A DNA stretch of 50,696 bases from Seongchinamella sediminis (GCF_003457605.1 NZ_QRAN01000024.1:1-50696), one strand, 5' to 3'. Positions 24,897-35,869 are shown, counted from the stretch's first letter. Made by a program: numbers and translations. The notes: generated by a model from the sequence alone, not told the origin.

Positions 24897-25385
24897 CTAT
24901 TCCGGGATCAAATGGTTGAGTGGCAGGGCCGTCCGGTAAGCCACCTGTTTTATGGAAAAGCTGCTGCGGATGTTATCGATACCGGGTGTCGGGGTGAGGC
25001 TTTCATCCAGGAACCGCTGGTAACTCCTCAAATCCGGCACCACCACACGCATCAGGTAATCGAAGTCGCCTGTCATCAGGTAACACTCCATCACTTCGGG
25101 CCATTGCGCCACGGCCTGCTCGAACGCCTGCAGGTTTGCCTTGACCTGGTGATGCAGTGTCACCTGCACAAACACATTCACGGGCAAGCCCACCCTGTCC
25201 GGGTCCAGCAACATGACGCGGCCGCGGAAATAACCGCGATCCTCCAGCAGTTTTACCCGTCGTGCGCAGGGTGTGGCAGAGAGGTGCACTCGTTGGGCCA
25301 GTTCGGTGTAGCTCAAACTGCAGTTGGCCTGCAGGGCCTCCAGGATGGCGTGATCGATTTTGTCCAGTTGTTGGTCTGCAGCCAT
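24897..25385 (-). CDS. bkdR: Lrp/AsnC-family regulator, likely BkdR
   Basis: The 162-residue regulator has an N-terminal winged helix (DKIDHAILEALQANCSLSYTELAQRVHLSATPCARR) and a C-terminal ligand-binding RAM domain with ECYLMTGDFDYLMRVVVPD. The length is standard for Lrp proteins. AGGAG nine bases upstream supports the ATG at 25385. It is divergent from the branched-chain oxoacid dehydrogenase operon, the arrangement of bkdR in Pseudomonas, where BkdR activates bkd in response to branched-chain amino acids. The symbol rests on family plus position. Binding sites are probably in the AT-rich 180-bp gap. Confidence 0.82.
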   Translation of the reverse strand: MAADQQLDKIDHAILEALQANCSLSYTELAQRVHLSATPCARRVKLLEDRGYFRGRVMLLDPDRVGLPVNVFVQVTLHHQVKANLQAFEQAVAQWPEVMECYLMTGDFDYLMRVVVPDLRSYQRFLDESLTPTPGIDNIRSSFSIKQVAYRTALPLNHLIPE

Positions 25386-25452
25386 AGCGGGAAACTCCTA
25401 CTAGCAAAAAGTCTATTTTTATTAGTTGCCTACTGCAATATAAAGCTATTTA

Positions 25453-26800
<1,348 letters not shown>

Positions 26801-26801
26801 C

Positions 26802-27815
26802 GTGGCCCGAAAAAATATGATTGAGGCTATTCGCGATGCCCTGGATGTGATGCTGGGCGCAGACGACAACGTGGTGGTATTCGGAGAGGATGTCGGCTAT
26901 TTTGGCGGCGTGTTCCGCGCCACCGAGGGACTGCAGAAAAAGTACGGCAAATCGAGGGTGTTCGATGCACCGATCAGCGAGCTGGGCATCATCGGCGCCG
27001 CGGTGGGCATGGGCGCCTACGGCCTGCGGCCAGTTCCCGAGATCCAGTTCGCCGACTACATCCTGCCCGCCTATGACCAGATCGCCTCCGAGGCTGCCCG
27101 GCTGCGCTATCGCTCCTCGGGCGAATTCTTCGCGCCGATCACAATCAGGACGCCCTGCGGCGGCGGCATCTTCGGCGGCCAGACCCACAGCCAGAGCCCA
27201 GAGGCACTATTCACCCACGTCGCCGGCCTGAAGGTGGTCATGCCCTCCAACCCCTATGACGCCAAGGGGCTGCTCATTGCCTCGATCGAGGACGACGATC
27301 CGGTGATTTTCTTTGAGCCCAAGCGGCTCTACAACGGCCCCTTCGATGGTCACCACGAACGGCCGGTTACCCCGTGGTCGGCGCATCCCGCCAGCGAGGT
27401 GCCGGATGGACACTACACAGTGCCCCTCGGCAAGGCCTCCATCGCGCGCGAGGGCGAGGCGGTTACCGTCCTGGCATACGGCACCATGGTGCACGTGGCC
27501 CTGGCCGCCGCACAGGAGACGGGGATAGACGCCGAAGTGCTGGATCTGCGCTCCCTGCTGCCGCTTGACGAAGAGGCCATCGAAGCCTCGGTTAAAAAGA
27601 CAGGCCGGTGCGTGGTCGTGCACGAGGCCACCAGAACCGGCGGCTTCGCCGGCGAGTTGATCGCAGTGGTGCAGGAACGCTGCCTCTACCACCTGGAGGC
27701 GCCGATCGAGCGGGTGACCGGATGGGACACACCCTACCCGCACGCGCAGGAATGGGACTATTTCCCCGGCCCGGGCCGGGTGGGAGCAGCACTGCACAAG
27801 GTGATGGAGGCGTGA
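26802..27815 (+). CDS. bkdA2: branched-chain 2-oxoacid dehydrogenase E1 beta subunit
   Basis: The 337-residue E1 beta subunit pairs with BkdA1 to form the TPP-binding heterotetramer. Clear family blocks are VFGEDVGYFGGVFRATEGL, RVFDAPISELGI, GGQTHSQSPEA, and VVHEATRTGGF near the C-terminal domain. The ending WDYFPGPGRVG is as in Pseudomonas. The start is GTG at 26802, one base after the bkdA1 stop, with AAGGAGG eight bases upstream. An internal ATG five codons later is less well placed. Translation is probably coupled to bkdA1. Confidence 0.96.
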   Translation: MARKNMIEAIRDALDVMLGADDNVVVFGEDVGYFGGVFRATEGLQKKYGKSRVFDAPISELGIIGAAVGMGAYGLRPVPEIQFADYILPAYDQIASEAARLRYRSSGEFFAPITIRTPCGGGIFGGQTHSQSPEALFTHVAGLKVVMPSNPYDAKGLLIASIEDDDPVIFFEPKRLYNGPFDGHHERPVTPWSAHPASEVPDGHYTVPLGKASIAREGEAVTVLAYGTMVHVALAAAQETGIDAEVLDLRSLLPLDEEAIEASVKKTGRCVVVHEATRTGGFAGELIAVVQERCLYHLEAPIERVTGWDTPYPHAQEWDYFPGPGRVGAALHKVMEA

Positions 27816-27817
27816 AC

Positions 27818-29137
27818 ATGGGTAACTACCTGATCAAAATGCCGGATGTCGGCGAGGGCATCGCCGAAGTCGAGATCGTTGAATGGAGCGTGCAGGTCGG
27901 CGACACCATCGTGGAAGACGACCTGCTGTGCGTGGTGATGACCGACAAGGCGACCGTGGAAATCCCGTCTCCAGTCGACGGCGAGGTGACCTGGACGGGA
28001 CCCGAGGCGGGCGCAACCATGGCTGTGGGGGCGGACCTGGTCCGATTGCAGGTTAGCGGGCCGGGCAATATCGCGGCCGAAACTCGCGATGGCCAGACCG
28101 CTAGCGCAGCCGACCAGCACCCGCCGACATCCCATCCCAACGACCCGGCGCCGGTTCCAGAACCGGCACCCGGCGTGGCCGAAGTGCCGCCCCCGACACC
28201 GCAGCGACCCGCCCCGCCGCATGATGCCAACCCACCGCCAGCGGTACCCCGTCCCGAAGGTGAAAAACCTATTGCATCACCTGCAGTGCGCCAGCGCGCA
28301 CGTGAAGCAGGCATCGATCTGCGCCAGGTACCGGGCAGCGGGCCTGCCCGGCGCATCTCGCACGCAGATCTCGATGCATTCATCGCCAACCATACGGCGC
28401 GGAGGGGCATGGCTGCGGGCCCAATTGCCGACACCTCCGTCAGCGAGACCAAAGTCATTGGACTGCGCCGTAAGATCGCCGCCATCATGCAGGACACGAT
28501 GCAACGCATCCCGCACTATACCTACGTCGAGGAAGTGGATGTCACAGAACTGGAGCTATTGCGGGCCCGCATGAATGACCAGCGGCGCGACGACCAGCAA
28601 AAACTCACCATGCTGCCCTTTTTCATTCGGGCCATGGTGAAGGCATTGCGGGCGTTCCCGCAAATGGGCTCATGCTACGATGATGAGAACGAAATACTGC
28701 GGCAGTATGGCGCCGCTCATATCGGCATAGCCACCCAGACGCCGGCGGGGCTGCTGGTGCCGGTTATCCGACACGCCGAGACTCTGGATGTGTGGCAGGC
28801 TGCCACAGAGGTCAAACGGCTCGCCGAAGCGGCTCGCGCGGGTACCATCGGGCGCGACGAACTCAGAGGTTCCAACATTACCATTACCAGCCTGGGACCA
28901 CTGGGCGGGATCGCGACGACACCGGTGATCAATTCACCCGAGGTCGCGATAGTGGGCATTAACAAGGTGGCGAAACGACCGTTGTGGCAGAACGGTGGAT
29001 TCGTGCCCCGGGACATCATGCATCTGTCCTCGTCCTTTGATCACCGCATTATCGATGGCTGGGAAGCCACCCAATTCATCCAGTGCATCCGGAGCCTGCT
29101 CGAGTGCCCGGCCATGTTATTCGTGGAGGCAGCGTGA
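27818..29137 (+). CDS. bkdB: branched-chain 2-oxoacid dehydrogenase E2, dihydrolipoyl transacylase
   Basis: The 439-residue E2 core protein has one lipoyl domain (residues 1-80, lipoyl lysine K44 in MTDKATVE) and a long Pro/Ala linker (about 95-150). A peripheral-subunit-binding domain (ASPAVRQRAREAGIDLRQV, about 153-190) comes next, then the acyltransferase domain from about 210. The active-site block SSSFDHRIIDGW near 405 has the catalytic His and Asp. GGAGG lies seven bases upstream of the ATG, two bases after the bkdA2 stop. It transfers the branched acyl group to CoA and forms the scaffold for E1 and E3. Confidence 0.96.
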   Translation: MGNYLIKMPDVGEGIAEVEIVEWSVQVGDTIVEDDLLCVVMTDKATVEIPSPVDGEVTWTGPEAGATMAVGADLVRLQVSGPGNIAAETRDGQTASAADQHPPTSHPNDPAPVPEPAPGVAEVPPPTPQRPAPPHDANPPPAVPRPEGEKPIASPAVRQRAREAGIDLRQVPGSGPARRISHADLDAFIANHTARRGMAAGPIADTSVSETKVIGLRRKIAAIMQDTMQRIPHYTYVEEVDVTELELLRARMNDQRRDDQQKLTMLPFFIRAMVKALRAFPQMGSCYDDENEILRQYGAAHIGIATQTPAGLLVPVIRHAETLDVWQAATEVKRLAEAARAGTIGRDELRGSNITITSLGPLGGIATTPVINSPEVAIVGINKVAKRPLWQNGGFVPRDIMHLSSSFDHRIIDGWEATQFIQCIRSLLECPAMLFVEAA

Positions 29138-30546
29138 TGGATTCCCTGTCTTGCAAGGTGCTGGTGGTGGGCGGCGGACCTGGCGGTTACGTGGCGGCGA
29201 TTCGCGCCGGGCAACTGGGCCTCGACACCGTGCTGGTCGAGGCGGACCGCCTCGGGGGAACCTGCCTCAATCGCGGCTGCATCCCGTCCAAGGCGTTGAT
29301 CCATGGCGCCTCGATGTATCAGGAGATGCTCTCCCACAGTGAGCGTGAAAGCCTGGGCATCTCGTTGCCCGCCGCCCCGGTTTTGAACCTTGGGGGCATG
29401 GTCGAGTGGAAAGACGCGGTGGTGGACAAACTGAACCGGGGGGTCGCCGCTCTGCTGAAAAAAGCCGGCGTGAAGGTCGTCCATGGCTGGGCCAGGTTCT
29501 CCGACGGAAAAAACTGCGAGGTGGAATGCGAACAGGGCTCGCTGCATATAAGCGCCGAGCACGTCGTGCTGGCCAATGGCTCCACCGTCAGCCCATTGCC
29601 GGGCATCCCCCTGGGCGGCGATGTCATCTCGTCCAGCGAGGCCCTCAATCTGCAGGCCGTTCCCGACGAGACGGTGATTATAGGAGCCGGCTATATCGGC
29701 CTGGAACTCGGCATAGCCCTGCGTAAAATGGGAGCGAAAGTGACATTTATCGAGGGGCTGGAACGCATCCTGCCACTGTTCGACCCGGAAATGACCCAAC
29801 CTATCGAGAACTGGCTGAAGCGGCATGAAGTGGAAGTGATCTGCCGGGCGCGCGCCGAGCGGGTCGAAACTCAAGGCGGCAAGCCGGAGCTTGTCTATAC
29901 CGACGAGCATGGAAAGCAGGGCAGGATAAAGGCAGACAAAGTGTTGATGACCGTGGGCAGGCGCCCCAATACAGCGGGCTGGGGCCTGGAAAACATGTGC
30001 ATCGATATGCAGGGCGCCGCGGTCAAGGTGGACAGCCAGTGCCGCACCTCGATGAAAAACGTATGGGCCATCGGCGACCTGGTGGGTGAACCCATGCTGG
30101 CGCACAAGGCGTCGGCCCAGGCGGAGATGGTGGCGGAAATCATTGCCGGCAAACGTCGCGAATTCGACCCGAAGGCCATCCCGGCGGTGTGCTTCACCGA
30201 GCCTGAAATCATCGGGGTGGGACTCTCGCCCGCTGAGGCTGCCAACCAGGGCATCGAGACCGTGGTGGGAAAATTCCCGTTCGCGGCCATCGGCAGGGCG
30301 CTGGCCATGAACAGCGGCACGGACGGCGGGTTCGTGCGGGTGACGGCGCGGGCCGACAATCACCTGGTCCTCGGCATGCATGCTGTCGGGACCCACGTCG
30401 CCGAACTCAGCAATCAGTTTGCACTGGCACTGGAGATGGGCGCCTGCCTGGAAGATATCGCCGGCACCATACATGTCCACCCCACCCTGGGCGAAGCGAC
30501 CATGGAAGCGGCGCTGGCGGGACTGGGAAAGGCCATACATGGCTGA
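29137..30546 (+). CDS. lpdV: dihydrolipoamide dehydrogenase E3 (LPD-Val)
   Basis: The 469-residue flavoprotein reoxidises the E2 lipoyl group with NAD+. FAD motif VVGGGPGGYVAA, redox disulfide C43/C48 in GGTCLNRGCIP, NAD motif IIGAGYIGLELG, second FAD motif VWAIGDLVGEP and the catalytic HVHPTLGE near the C-terminus are all present. Its ATG overlaps the bkdB stop (TGATG), and GGAGG lies upstream. Placement as the last gene of bkd identifies it as the operon-specific E3 rather than the general Lpd. No terminator was found directly after it. Confidence 0.96.
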   Translation: MDSLSCKVLVVGGGPGGYVAAIRAGQLGLDTVLVEADRLGGTCLNRGCIPSKALIHGASMYQEMLSHSERESLGISLPAAPVLNLGGMVEWKDAVVDKLNRGVAALLKKAGVKVVHGWARFSDGKNCEVECEQGSLHISAEHVVLANGSTVSPLPGIPLGGDVISSSEALNLQAVPDETVIIGAGYIGLELGIALRKMGAKVTFIEGLERILPLFDPEMTQPIENWLKRHEVEVICRARAERVETQGGKPELVYTDEHGKQGRIKADKVLMTVGRRPNTAGWGLENMCIDMQGAAVKVDSQCRTSMKNVWAIGDLVGEPMLAHKASAQAEMVAEIIAGKRREFDPKAIPAVCFTEPEIIGVGLSPAEAANQGIETVVGKFPFAAIGRALAMNSGTDGGFVRVTARADNHLVLGMHAVGTHVAELSNQFALALEMGACLEDIAGTIHVHPTLGEATMEAALAGLGKAIHG

Positions 30547-30583
30547 AGCGCAGGAACAATCATAATACTCGCGGGAGCAGGAT

Positions 30584-30754
30584 CTGGCGGAACTTTAGGT
30601 AAAGTACGAATACTGGATAGCCGTATGGCAGCTGGTGCTTGCCATGCTGGGAATGGGCGCCACCCTGGCGTACCTGCTAACCGCACCCGTGATTCTCTCG
30701 CTGATGATAAGCGAGTACCTGCCGGCGGACTTCACCATGCCGAAAACGCAGATA
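30584..30754 (+). pseudogene. remnant of a second BASS-family transporter gene
   Basis: The translated stretch VKYEYWIAVWQLVLAML...TAPVILSLMISEYL plus PADFTMPKTQI aligns with two separate parts of the transporter at 23769. About 85 codons between them are gone. The former ATG reads CTG (30584-30586), and codon 5 changed from TAC to TAG. The 3' part is cut at about 30754, where the remnant joins a truncated WS/DGAT gene on the other strand. Clearly non-functional. Together with the copy at 23769 it flanks the bkd operon as direct repeats. Confidence 0.85.
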
Positions 30755-31124
30755 AGGTACCGTGTAGCCGGGAAACCAGGGCAAACGACTCGCGAAATCG
30801 ACCCGGTTTGGGCAGGGCAGAATGGCGTATATGGTAGTTCAGGCCCAGGGAGGTGTCCTTCTCCCAGTAAAGCGGTCCCAGCATCCCGCGCGGGCCAACC
30901 TTCAATTTTTCTCCGAAGGGCGACTGCAGCTCATGTGCAGTGCGCAAACCGTCTGCCAGGCCGTGCAGGAACTCCTGCTCGTCAGCTCCCTCGGGCAGGG
31001 TAAACAGATTAAAACTGCTCGTGTGCATGGGCGTTTCTCTGCTCTCCATCATCAGGAATGCGCTGTCGATAATGCTTAACTTTTTCAATTGCTTATCAGC
31101 TCCATTATTCAATACCAAAGACAC
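30755..31124 (-). pseudogene. 5' fragment of a WS/DGAT (wax ester synthase) gene
   Basis: About 120 residues of the N-terminus of a wax ester synthase/diacylglycerol acyltransferase remain: LSIIDSAFLMMESRETPMH, LGLNYHIRHSALPKPGRFRE and LVSRLHGTL. The next expected block, with the catalytic HHxxxDG, is absent because the sequence switches to the opposite strand of the BASS remnant at about 30754. The last residues SAFSAW come from that remnant. The start is GTG 31124 or TTG 31088 (the latter with GGAG upstream). The fragment shows the ancestor could make storage lipids at this locus; the copy here cannot. Confidence 0.82.
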
Positions 31125-31142
31125 GCTTTTCGCTGCTCTTGA

Positions 31143-32336
31143 TTAGAAAATGGGCGATTCAGCCATCGGTGGGAAGGCGTTCTCTCCCGTATACGGGTTG
31201 GCATCTGCCAGCGCTTCGTTGAGTTCAAAACCAAGACCTGGCCGGTCGGGGACGGTTACATAACCGCCCTCCCACTGAATCGGCGTGGTGAGCATGTCGT
31301 TGAAAAAACCGTCGAAGTTGTCGATGCTTTCAAGGATCAGAAAGTTCGGCAGCGTGGTTGACAACTGAATGTTCGCCGCGGCTTCGATCGGACCGGCGTA
31401 CAGGTGCGGTGCAAACTGCGCATAATGCGCCTCGGCCATGGCAGCGATCTTCTTGCCCTCCAGAATACCGCCCACGCGACCCAGGGCCGGCTGCAGGATT
31501 TGAATCGCCTGCGCCTCCAGTACTTTTGAAATCTCGAAACGGCCGACCAGTCGTTCGGCACCGGAGATCGGAATAGTGGTGGAACGGGCAACGCGCGCCA
31601 TTTCTTGTGGATTGCATGGCGGCACAGGCTCCTCGAACCAGAGCGGATCGAATCTCTCCAACCGGCGGGCAAGGCGAATTGCACTGGAAGTGGTTAATTG
31701 GCCATGTGTCTTGATCATCAAATCACACTTGCTTCCAGCCACCTCGCGCAAACTTTGCATCAGCTGCTCCGCGCCTTCCAGGGCCTCGAGGGAAAGCTGG
31801 CGCGGATCGAAAGAACCCATCGGCATTACCGGATCGAACCCGACAGCGGTAAAGCCCATATCCATGTAATGCTGTAAGCGTTTGGGCGCCGCAGCTGCAT
31901 CGCCATGAAATTTCTCTGCGGTCAATTCATCAACGTCAGGATAAAGGTAGGTATAAGATCTCAGCTTCTCATGCACCTTCCCTCCCATCAGGTTGTAGAT
32001 GGGTTGATCCAAAGCCTTGCCAATAATATCCCAGCAAGCGATTTCGATACCTGAGAGGACTCCCCCCGTGCTGACATCAGGACGCTGCACAAATCCGGCG
32101 GAGTAAATGATGCGCCACATTTTTTCAATATTAAACGGGCTCTCCCCTACCACATGGCGTTCGAATACGTTCTCGATCATCTTGCAAACAGTAGCGGGCC
32201 CGAATGGTACGCCGTAGACTTCACCGTAGCCGGATATCCCATTGTCGGTTGTTAACTTAACAAATATCCAATAGGCACCGCCTTTATGCGGTGGAGGAGT
32301 CGCTACAGCCCATGTTTTTAAATCTGTGATTTTCAT
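31143..32336 (-). CDS. enolase-superfamily (mandelate racemase/galactonate dehydratase-like) protein with Lys at a metal-ligand position
   Basis: The 397-residue protein has the MR/MLE N-terminal cap and barrel. The barrel motifs are spaced as in D-galactonate dehydratase: K209-T-H211 (LMIKTHGQ), E235 in FEEPVPP, E261 in GAERL and H311 in FAPHLY, with 26, 26 and 50 residues between them. In galactonate dehydratase the first position is a metal-binding Asp; here it is Lys. The protein may define a subfamily with altered metal binding or chemistry. It likely acts on a sugar acid or hydroxy acid. AAGGAG six bases before the ATG at 32336 supports the start. It lies downstream of the oxidoreductase fusion gene on the same strand, 86 bases away. 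Confidence 0.82.
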   Translation of the reverse strand: MKITDLKTWAVATPPPHKGGAYWIFVKLTTDNGISGYGEVYGVPFGPATVCKMIENVFERHVVGESPFNIEKMWRIIYSAGFVQRPDVSTGGVLSGIEIACWDIIGKALDQPIYNLMGGKVHEKLRSYTYLYPDVDELTAEKFHGDAAAAPKRLQHYMDMGFTAVGFDPVMPMGSFDPRQLSLEALEGAEQLMQSLREVAGSKCDLMIKTHGQLTTSSAIRLARRLERFDPLWFEEPVPPCNPQEMARVARSTTIPISGAERLVGRFEISKVLEAQAIQILQPALGRVGGILEGKKIAAMAEAHYAQFAPHLYAGPIEAAANIQLSTTLPNFLILESIDNFDGFFNDMLTTPIQWEGGYVTVPDRPGLGFELNEALADANPYTGENAFPPMAESPIF

Positions 32337-32422
32337 TCTATTCTCCTTGGCTATTTGGCGGCCTTTGCCGCTTGTATCTACCACAGCTAAATTAAGGACT
32401 ATCTGCCCGGTATGACTTCAAA

Positions 32423-35400
32423 TCAGGCGGCTTTCACCTCACGAGCGAGGATGGCGGCTCGCAGTTCGTCACGGCTTTTGCTCACAGTATCAGCATGACG
32501 CTCACGAACATGGCCGTAACCTCGAATATGCTCTGGCAGATTCAATAGCGCAGCGATTTTTTCAGCCGATTCAGCCGAGTTATTCGAAAGGGCGAACGCA
32601 ATATCCGACTCATAATCCGCAAGCAGTTTGGCGGCGAGCTTACGCTCCTCTGAATAGCGAAATGGATCCAGGATTGAACCGCGCAGAAACCGGAACCGGT
32701 TCATCATCCCGAAGAAGAACATTGCCCTGCTGCTCGATACTTCCCCCTTGGTGAACTTGCCGGTTTCTTTGTCCAGCCCACCATAGGGCCATGCACCGAA
32801 GTGGAAGGTTAGTTTTATGTCGCCGTCGAAGGTATCCGCCAGAGCTTTGCGGAACGACGGCTTCGTATAGAGTCTGGCCACCTCCCATTCGTCCTTGTCA
32901 GCCAGCAGCTTGTAATAGCCACGCGCTACGGCCTTGACTGCAGCCTCATTCAGTCCTGCGCTGCGGACCCGTTGCACCGTGTCGGAGTAGCGTTTGGCAA
33001 GGTTTGCGTCCTTGTAATCGGTCAATTCAGCGACCCGGTGTGCGACGATATCGTCCACTGACGGCTCGCGATGCATCTGCACTACAACCGGCACTTCCTC
33101 GCCCGCCAGACGGCGAGCGGCGGGCGCATCTGCATAGGCCAGTCGCCCAAGATCGAAGGCCTGCTTGTTCCTGGCAACGGCCACCCCGTTCAGCTCGATG
33201 GCACGATGAATTGCTTCCAGAGACAGGGGAATCCCTCCCTGCTGCCAGGAAGCACCCATCAGCAACATATTGGCGAAAACACGATCTCCCATTACCCGGT
33301 CTGCCAGCGTCTGCGCATCCAAAGTTCGAAGGTTGTCCCCCAATACCTGGTTCAAACGCCCTATCTGCGCTTCACTATCTACCTTCCAATCCGGATTCAT
33401 GGAGAACTCGGCGGTAGGCACCACTGTTGTATCGACAACCGCAACGGATTTGCCACTGACAACTTTTGAAAGCGCTTCGTCACCAGCGGCGACAACGAGG
33501 TCACTGCCTATCATTGCGTTGGCTTCGCCCACAGCGATGCGGGTCGCTCTCATCTGTTCAGGGTTTTCCGCTATCTTGACATGGGAATGAACAGCCCCAT
33601 ATTTCTGGGCCAAACCGGTAATATCAAGGCTGGTTGAGAAATAGCCATCGGCATGTGCTGCGACAGCCAGCGTCTGACCTATCGTCACCACCCCCGCGCC
33701 ACCAATACCTGACACGAGTATCGACCAGGTACCATCAAAGGTGTACTCAGGCGCAGGCAGGTGACTGGCATCTATCTGCACTTCGGCGGCCTGCGCTTTT
33801 TTTGGCTGCGCACCCGAGACACTGACTAGTGAAGGGCAGAAACCCTCAAGGCAGGAAAAATCCTTGTTACATGAGGACTGGTTAATTTTACGCTTGCGAC
33901 CTAACTCGGTTTCCAACGGCTCAATCGCCATGCAGCCTGAAACCGTGGAGCAGTCACCACAGCCTTCGCAGACTTCAGGATTAATGAAAACGCGCTTATC
34001 GGGGTCTTGCCATTTGCCGCGTTTACGCAAACGGCGGCGCTCTGTCGCACAGGGCTGATCATAAATAATGACCGTTACCCCGCTTAACTCACGAAATTCC
34101 GCCTGAACCGCTTCCATAGCCGTACGGTGATAGACCTGAACACCGAGCGCGCGAGCGTCAAATTTCTCAGGTTCATCCGATACCAACGCAATACGCGCGA
34201 CACCCTCACCTGTCAGCTGCCTGATGATCTTCTCCGGCGAAATATCACCATCGTGTTGCTGCCCCCCTGTCATGGAGACAAAACCGTTATGAAGAATTTT
34301 GTAGGTTATATTCGCCTTTGATGCCACGGCGGCGCGGATGGCAAGATAGCCGGAATGGAAGTACGTTCCATCACCCATATTAGCAAAGACATGTTTCTCA
34401 TCAGTAAACGGGAATTGCCCCGCCCACATCATACCTTCAGCGCCCATATGACTCATCGAATTGGTTTTCGTTGCGTCACGTAAAATAGCCAGGGAATGGC
34501 AGCCAATGCCAGCCAGAGCGCGACTTCCTTCCAGGACTTGTGTTGAGCGACCGTGCGGACAGCCGGCGCAAAATGAGGGTGGTCGTTCGACACCGCCTGG
34601 CAGGACAGTCTGGCTTTGCAGATAGTCGGGAAGCGAAATGCCGCAATCTGGATCAACATCATTCAGCACTCGCACCAGAACCTGGGTAACCAGATTCGGG
34701 TTGATTTCCCCATAGGTTGGGAACGCGCAGTCACCCCCGCAAACAGCGCCGGCGTGAGGTTTGAAGTTTTTACCCACGATGTTGGGGCAAATATCTGAAC
34801 CGTAGAGAATGGCACGTACCTGGTCTTCAAGTAGGGGGCGTTTCTCCTCTACGATCAAAAGGGTGTGCAGGTCTTTGGAAAATTCGCGAACGATATCGTA
34901 ATCCAGTGGCCAAACCATGCCTATTTTTAACAGGCTTATGGGTGTATCCCGCAGTTTTCCGTCAGCATAACCCAGGCCCGAAAGGGCCTGGCTCATGTCC
35001 TGCCAGGCTTTGCCGGCGGCCATGATGCCAATTCGGGCCTCAGGGGCGCCCTCCCGACGATTTATCCCATTGGCGCGCGCATAGGTCAGCACCTTTTTTA
35101 GCTTTACGTCCCACAAAAGACGCTCCTGCTCCAAAAAAGGGGTAAACGTTTTGATCGTGGTATCGGGACCCGTGTCTTCTGGCGTGATGATCTTAGGGCT
35201 ATCCGGCGACACATAGACTGAACCGCCACCCTCGACCACGTCGGTAACCAGTTTCATACCCACAAGGGTGGAGGCATAACGGCTCATCGCTATGCCATGA
35301 AGACCGTAATCAAAAACATCCTGCACATTGGCCGGGGCCAGAAAAGGCAGTCCCAGGGATGCAAAATTCAAATCGGAATAACACGCCACGGTGGATGACT

Positions 35401-35869
35401 TGGCGCCATGATCGTCACCCACCAGAAGCAAGGTCCCGCCCTTGGCGTTGGTGCCTGCAAGGTTGGCATGACGAATAGCGTCCATTGAGCGATCCAGGCC
35501 TGGCGCTTTCCCGTACCAGATCGAGAAGACACCATCAACTTTCGCGCCTGGAAACAACCCCACCATCTGCGAGCCCCATGTGGCCGTGGCCGCCAGGTCC
35601 TCGTTCAAACCGGGCTGAAAATAGATGTTGTGGGCTTTTAGTTCTTTCTCCGATTGCTGCAGCGACATATCGTAGGTACCCACGGGCGAGCCGCGATAGC
35701 CAGAGATATAACCACCCGTATTCAAGCCGGCCGCTTCATCGCGCATGCGCTGCTGGATCGGCAAGCGCACCAGCGCCTGCATGCCGGTCATATAAACCCA
35801 GCCTTCTGCCTGATGAAGGCGATCATCAAGTGTCATGTCTATGCGCTGCTGACGCGAATACTTATTCAT
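32423..35869 (-). CDS. indolepyruvate:ferredoxin oxidoreductase-type fusion protein
   Basis: The 1148-residue 2-oxoacid:ferredoxin oxidoreductase has all parts in one chain. An N-terminal pyrimidine-binding domain (GGYISGYRGSPVG, PGLNEDLAATA) comes first. A TPP domain (FCAGCPHGRST, NMGDGTYFHSG) and an iron-sulfur segment (CEGCGDCSTVSGC and CNKDFSCLEGFCP, about 640-695) follow. Next is a gamma domain (ILVSGIGGAGVVTIGQ, about 725), then a C-terminal DUF6537-like region. Such proteins convert aryl or branched 2-oxoacids plus CoA to acyl-CoA and reduced ferredoxin in aerobic proteobacteria. The length is normal. No dedicated ferredoxin gene is near. Its neighbours make or use CoA esters, which fits an acyl-CoA product. 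GAGG ten bases upstream supports the ATG at 35869. Confidence 0.9.
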   Translation of the reverse strand: MNKYSRQQRIDMTLDDRLHQAEGWVYMTGMQALVRLPIQQRMRDEAAGLNTGGYISGYRGSPVGTYDMSLQQSEKELKAHNIYFQPGLNEDLAATATWGSQMVGLFPGAKVDGVFSIWYGKAPGLDRSMDAIRHANLAGTNAKGGTLLLVGDDHGAKSSTVACYSDLNFASLGLPFLAPANVQDVFDYGLHGIAMSRYASTLVGMKLVTDVVEGGGSVYVSPDSPKIITPEDTGPDTTIKTFTPFLEQERLLWDVKLKKVLTYARANGINRREGAPEARIGIMAAGKAWQDMSQALSGLGYADGKLRDTPISLLKIGMVWPLDYDIVREFSKDLHTLLIVEEKRPLLEDQVRAILYGSDICPNIVGKNFKPHAGAVCGGDCAFPTYGEINPNLVTQVLVRVLNDVDPDCGISLPDYLQSQTVLPGGVERPPSFCAGCPHGRSTQVLEGSRALAGIGCHSLAILRDATKTNSMSHMGAEGMMWAGQFPFTDEKHVFANMGDGTYFHSGYLAIRAAVASKANITYKILHNGFVSMTGGQQHDGDISPEKIIRQLTGEGVARIALVSDEPEKFDARALGVQVYHRTAMEAVQAEFRELSGVTVIIYDQPCATERRRLRKRGKWQDPDKRVFINPEVCEGCGDCSTVSGCMAIEPLETELGRKRKINQSSCNKDFSCLEGFCPSLVSVSGAQPKKAQAAEVQIDASHLPAPEYTFDGTWSILVSGIGGAGVVTIGQTLAVAAHADGYFSTSLDITGLAQKYGAVHSHVKIAENPEQMRATRIAVGEANAMIGSDLVVAAGDEALSKVVSGKSVAVVDTTVVPTAEFSMNPDWKVDSEAQIGRLNQVLGDNLRTLDAQTLADRVMGDRVFANMLLMGASWQQGGIPLSLEAIHRAIELNGVAVARNKQAFDLGRLAYADAPAARRLAGEEVPVVVQMHREPSVDDIVAHRVAELTDYKDANLAKRYSDTVQRVRSAGLNEAAVKAVARGYYKLLADKDEWEVARLYTKPSFRKALADTFDGDIKLTFHFGAWPYGGLDKETGKFTKGEVSSSRAMFFFGMMNRFRFLRGSILDPFRYSEERKLAAKLLADYESDIAFALSNNSAESAEKIAALLNLPEHIRGYGHVRERHADTVSKSRDELRAAILAREVKAA

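Noticed and set aside
24760-24921. Frame with PAGIVQLGDTVGEAGANV resembling an ACT-domain end
   Set aside because: The likeness covers fewer than 20 residues, no upstream part or start is present, and it overlaps the 3' end of the Lrp gene.
29041-30540. Open frame of 499 codons opposite lpdV
   Set aside because: The plus-strand frame is an unmistakable dihydrolipoamide dehydrogenase.
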